Below are positions 62,557 to 64,000 of a stretch of DNA of 64,000 nucleotides, piece after piece. Position numbers and translations under genes: made by a program. The notes under the pieces were generated by a model that searched no databases, was not told where the DNA came from, and worked only from the letters and a program-made list of their open reading frames with translations. The stretch is from positions 1,240,001 through 1,304,000 of the forward strand of contig CP054190.1 in NCBI GenBank assembly GCA_015709575.1. Reading direction: 5' to 3'. The stretch comes from Planctomycetia bacterium. GTDB lineage: Bacteria > Planctomycetota > Phycisphaerae > UBA1845 > Fen-1342. Numbering within the stretch: position 1 is the first letter of the stretch; each line of letters opens with the position of its first letter.

Positions 62557-62699
62557 CTTCGGCCGGTCGCCGCTTCGTTTCCGGCTACGAAACGATCGCT
62601 TTCTTGCGCAACCCCCTGTGAAACGAGTGTTTCTTGGGACGCCGCCGCCGGGGCCAGCGGCTCGGAGCCGGGCTAGGTTGACGCGGCCGAGTGCCGTAT

Positions 62700-62721
62700 A
62701 TACAATGGATGTACGTTGTAT
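62700..62721. promoter_or_regulatory. Palindromic operator of the AbrB-Doc module
   Basis: ATACAA (62700-62705) and TTGTAT (62716-62721), a perfect 6-bp inverted repeat just upstream of the CAGGAGA ribosome site of the antitoxin gene. AbrB-type antitoxins bind such AT-rich palindromes to repress their own operon. Confidence 0.6.
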
Positions 62722-62739
62722 GACCAGGAGAACGGCCCT

Positions 62740-62967
62740 ATGCTCAAGACGCTCACGAAACACGGAAACAGTTACGCGCTGATCATCGATCGCGCCATCC
62801 TCGAACTGCTCAAGATCACGCCAGAGACGCCGCTCGAGGTCAGCACCGACGGCAAGACGCTGACCATCGCGCCGGCCGCCGACCCCAAACGCCGCGCCCG
62901 CTTCGACGCGGCGCTCGACAAGACCAACCGTCGCTACGGCCGCGCGCTGAAGAAACTCGCGGAGTAG
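62740..62967 (+). CDS. AbrB/MazE-type antitoxin
   Basis: 75 residues from ATG 62740 (CAGGAGA upstream). MLKTLTKHGNSYALIIDRAI with EVSTDGKTLTIAP is a SpoVT-AbrB swapped-hairpin DNA-binding domain; the C-terminal ~25 residues (ARFDAALDKTNRRYGRALKK) form the toxin-binding helix. Six nt upstream of the Doc gene. Confidence 0.88.
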   Translation: MLKTLTKHGNSYALIIDRAILELLKITPETPLEVSTDGKTLTIAPAADPKRRARFDAALDKTNRRYGRALKKLAE

Positions 62968-62973
62968 TGCGCG

Positions 62974-63357
62974 ATGCAGCCGGAATTCCTCGAGCTCACT
63001 GAGGTGCTCTACATCCACGCCGACCAGATCGATCGCTACGGCGGCGATCCCTCCCTCCGTGACGCCGGCCTGCTGGAGTCGGCGCTTGCGATGCCGCGCG
63101 CGACATTCGGCGGAGAGTTCCTGCATCGCGACTTCTTCGAGATGGCCGCCGCCTACCTGTTCCACATCGTCCAGAACCATCCATTCGTGGACGGCAACAA
63201 ACGGACGGGAACGGCGACTGCACTCGTGTTCCTCGAGATGAACGGCGTGGCGATCGACGCGGATGAGGACGAGTTGGTCGCGCTCGTCCTGGATGTTGCC
63301 CAGAGTCGCGCGGACAAGCCGCGCGTCGCGGAGTTCTTCCGCGTGAACAGCGAATAG
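62974..63357 (+). CDS. doc: Doc-type Fic-fold toxin
   Basis: 127 residues, the length of Doc. Active-site loop HPFVDGNKR (69-77): the Fic loop with Lys in place of the second Gly, as in Doc, which phosphorylates EF-Tu. N-terminal YIHADQIDRYGGDPSLRDAG is typical. The catalytic His69 and Arg77 are present. The partner here is AbrB-like instead of Phd. Confidence 0.92.
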   Translation: MQPEFLELTEVLYIHADQIDRYGGDPSLRDAGLLESALAMPRATFGGEFLHRDFFEMAAAYLFHIVQNHPFVDGNKRTGTATALVFLEMNGVAIDADEDELVALVLDVAQSRADKPRVAEFFRVNSE

Positions 63358-63544
63358 CGCGCCGCTGATCACAATCACACCTCCGGCTTACCATGCCGCA
63401 CCTCCGCCCGACCATCGCAGGCCGCGCCGCGGCTAACCATGCCGTGCCGCGCCTGGCCGGAGCGTGCGCGCCGGTCGCGATCCTCTGCCCGTTATGTACG
63501 CCGTAATGTGAGCGACGCGCTCGCTGACGGAGGGGAACAGACCT

Positions 63545-64000
63545 CTATCGTGGCTGCGATAGAATCAGCACAACTACCGCCACCAGATTTATCAGGAACG
63601 GTAGACGAGATGGAACAATGGGGCTTTGACGAGAATCACCTGCGGCACACCTGAGGTGCCGGGGTGCGGCAACGATACCAACCAGCGCGAGCAAAAGTGC
63701 AATGGCGACGGAGTAGCCGAAGGAAAACCCGGCGGCGTAGCTCTCGACTGTAAGCCGTCCATGTTTCGCTCGATCGATCCACAGCGCACAGAAGTTCCAA
63801 AGAATCAGCAGATCGACGACGCACAGCACCAACGCGATGATCCACGATAGGATGGCGCGCAATCTGCCGACTGGCCGCGCGCGACCAATGCGAGCGTACG
63901 GCAGAACGTCGTTCGGTTCCGTCAAGGCGCCCCACAGCCAGAGCACCCAGCGGGTGGCCGCGGAACGTGCTGTGGACCGTACTCGGGAATGTTGACGCCG
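63545..64000 (-). CDS. Three-helix membrane protein (possibly partial)
   Basis: The frame is open to the right edge; a GTG at 63944-63946 could be the start (133 residues). Three membrane helices: LSWIIALVLCVVDLLILWNF, VAIALLLALVGIVA and FLINLVAVVVLIL. No family recognised. Similar to small planctomycete membrane proteins; could be another Rhs immunity protein given the neighbouring array. The gap 63358-63544 shows nothing clear. Confidence 0.55.
   Translation of the reverse strand, partial: RRQHSRVRSTARSAATRWVLWLWGALTEPNDVLPYARIGRARPVGRLRAILSWIIALVLCVVDLLILWNFCALWIDRAKHGRLTVESYAAGFSFGYSVAIALLLALVGIVAAPRHLRCAAGDSRQSPIVPSRLPFLINLVAVVVLILSQPR

Noticed and set aside
61144-63378. 744-codon leftward open frame
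   Set aside because: It lies antisense to five well-supported rightward genes and ends in Rhs DNA; its residue content is typical of a GC-rich shadow frame.

Overview
Origin. The window is a GC-rich stretch of bacterial accessory DNA, most likely from a member of the Planctomycetota (possibly a Phycisphaerae-like lineage). This is inferred from a C-type-lectin protein with a PEP-CTERM-like tail, a zinc-ribbon membrane protein of the CxxCGYDLR type, a HARE-HTH winged-helix protein, and dockerin-like Ca-binding repeats (GDxNxDGxxNxxD) inside Rhs proteins. There is no rRNA, tRNA or core housekeeping gene. The whole window looks like plasmid or integrative-element DNA.

Layout. (1) 1-7.5 kb: end of a Tn5053/Tn402-like transposition module (tniA C-terminus, tniB, short tniQ), a YVTN beta-propeller gene broken by one amber codon, then a leftward run of genes: an intact serine resolvase, a second serine recombinase with its active site replaced, a WGR protein and a methyltransferase-like protein. 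A FitAB/VapBC toxin-antitoxin pair follows. (2) 7.5-13.2 kb: loosely packed cargo, including a protein with nine ~41-residue tandem repeats, a pseudopilin, an ankyrin protein and a secreted Cys-rich protein. The intergenic DNA here is rich in TGTCA/TGACA motifs. (3) 13.2-23.4 kb: plasmid backbone, with a MobF/TrwC relaxase, small plasmid genes, an orphan DNA methyltransferase, a ParA plus small-partner partition locus with a perfect 12-bp inverted repeat upstream, and a RepL-like initiator with three 21-bp-spaced iterons. (4) 23.4-41 kb: defence island, with an XRE regulator, an AAA_13 (RloC/PrrC-like) ATPase, an ArdC-like zincin protein, a seven-gene rightward operon (sigma-like, HTH-like, ImmA-UvrD-nuclease fusion, then Ubl, E2, JAB and E1), a leftward cluster of RHH, N6A methyltransferase, SPPY methyltransferase and PLD nuclease, and a Fic protein with palindromic operators. 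(5) 42.2-61.2 kb: a leftward array of six Rhs C-terminal cassettes, each followed by a small putative immunity gene. Two copies of an IS5/IS427-type element interrupt the array. (6) 61.4-64 kb: small rightward genes, including HARE-HTH and an AbrB-Doc toxin-antitoxin pair, and a leftward membrane protein at the edge.

How the genes fit together. The replicon, partition and relaxase modules make the region a plausible mobilizable plasmid. It carries a transposon, several stability modules (FitAB, AbrB-Doc, Fic), anti-phage functions and a polymorphic-toxin array. The most interesting assembly is 27.65-35.26 kb. A Bil-type operon (tandem-Ubl protein, E2, JAB deconjugase, E1, in the order of known bilABCD) sits directly downstream of, and probably co-transcribed with, a sigma-like factor, an HTH-like protein and an ImmA-peptidase/UvrD-helicase fusion. 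I suggest this is a stress-inducible conjugation defence.

Limits. Gene identities come from motifs and family resemblance read by eye; no database search was run. Several frame breaks in the Rhs region are one-base contractions and could be sequencing errors.
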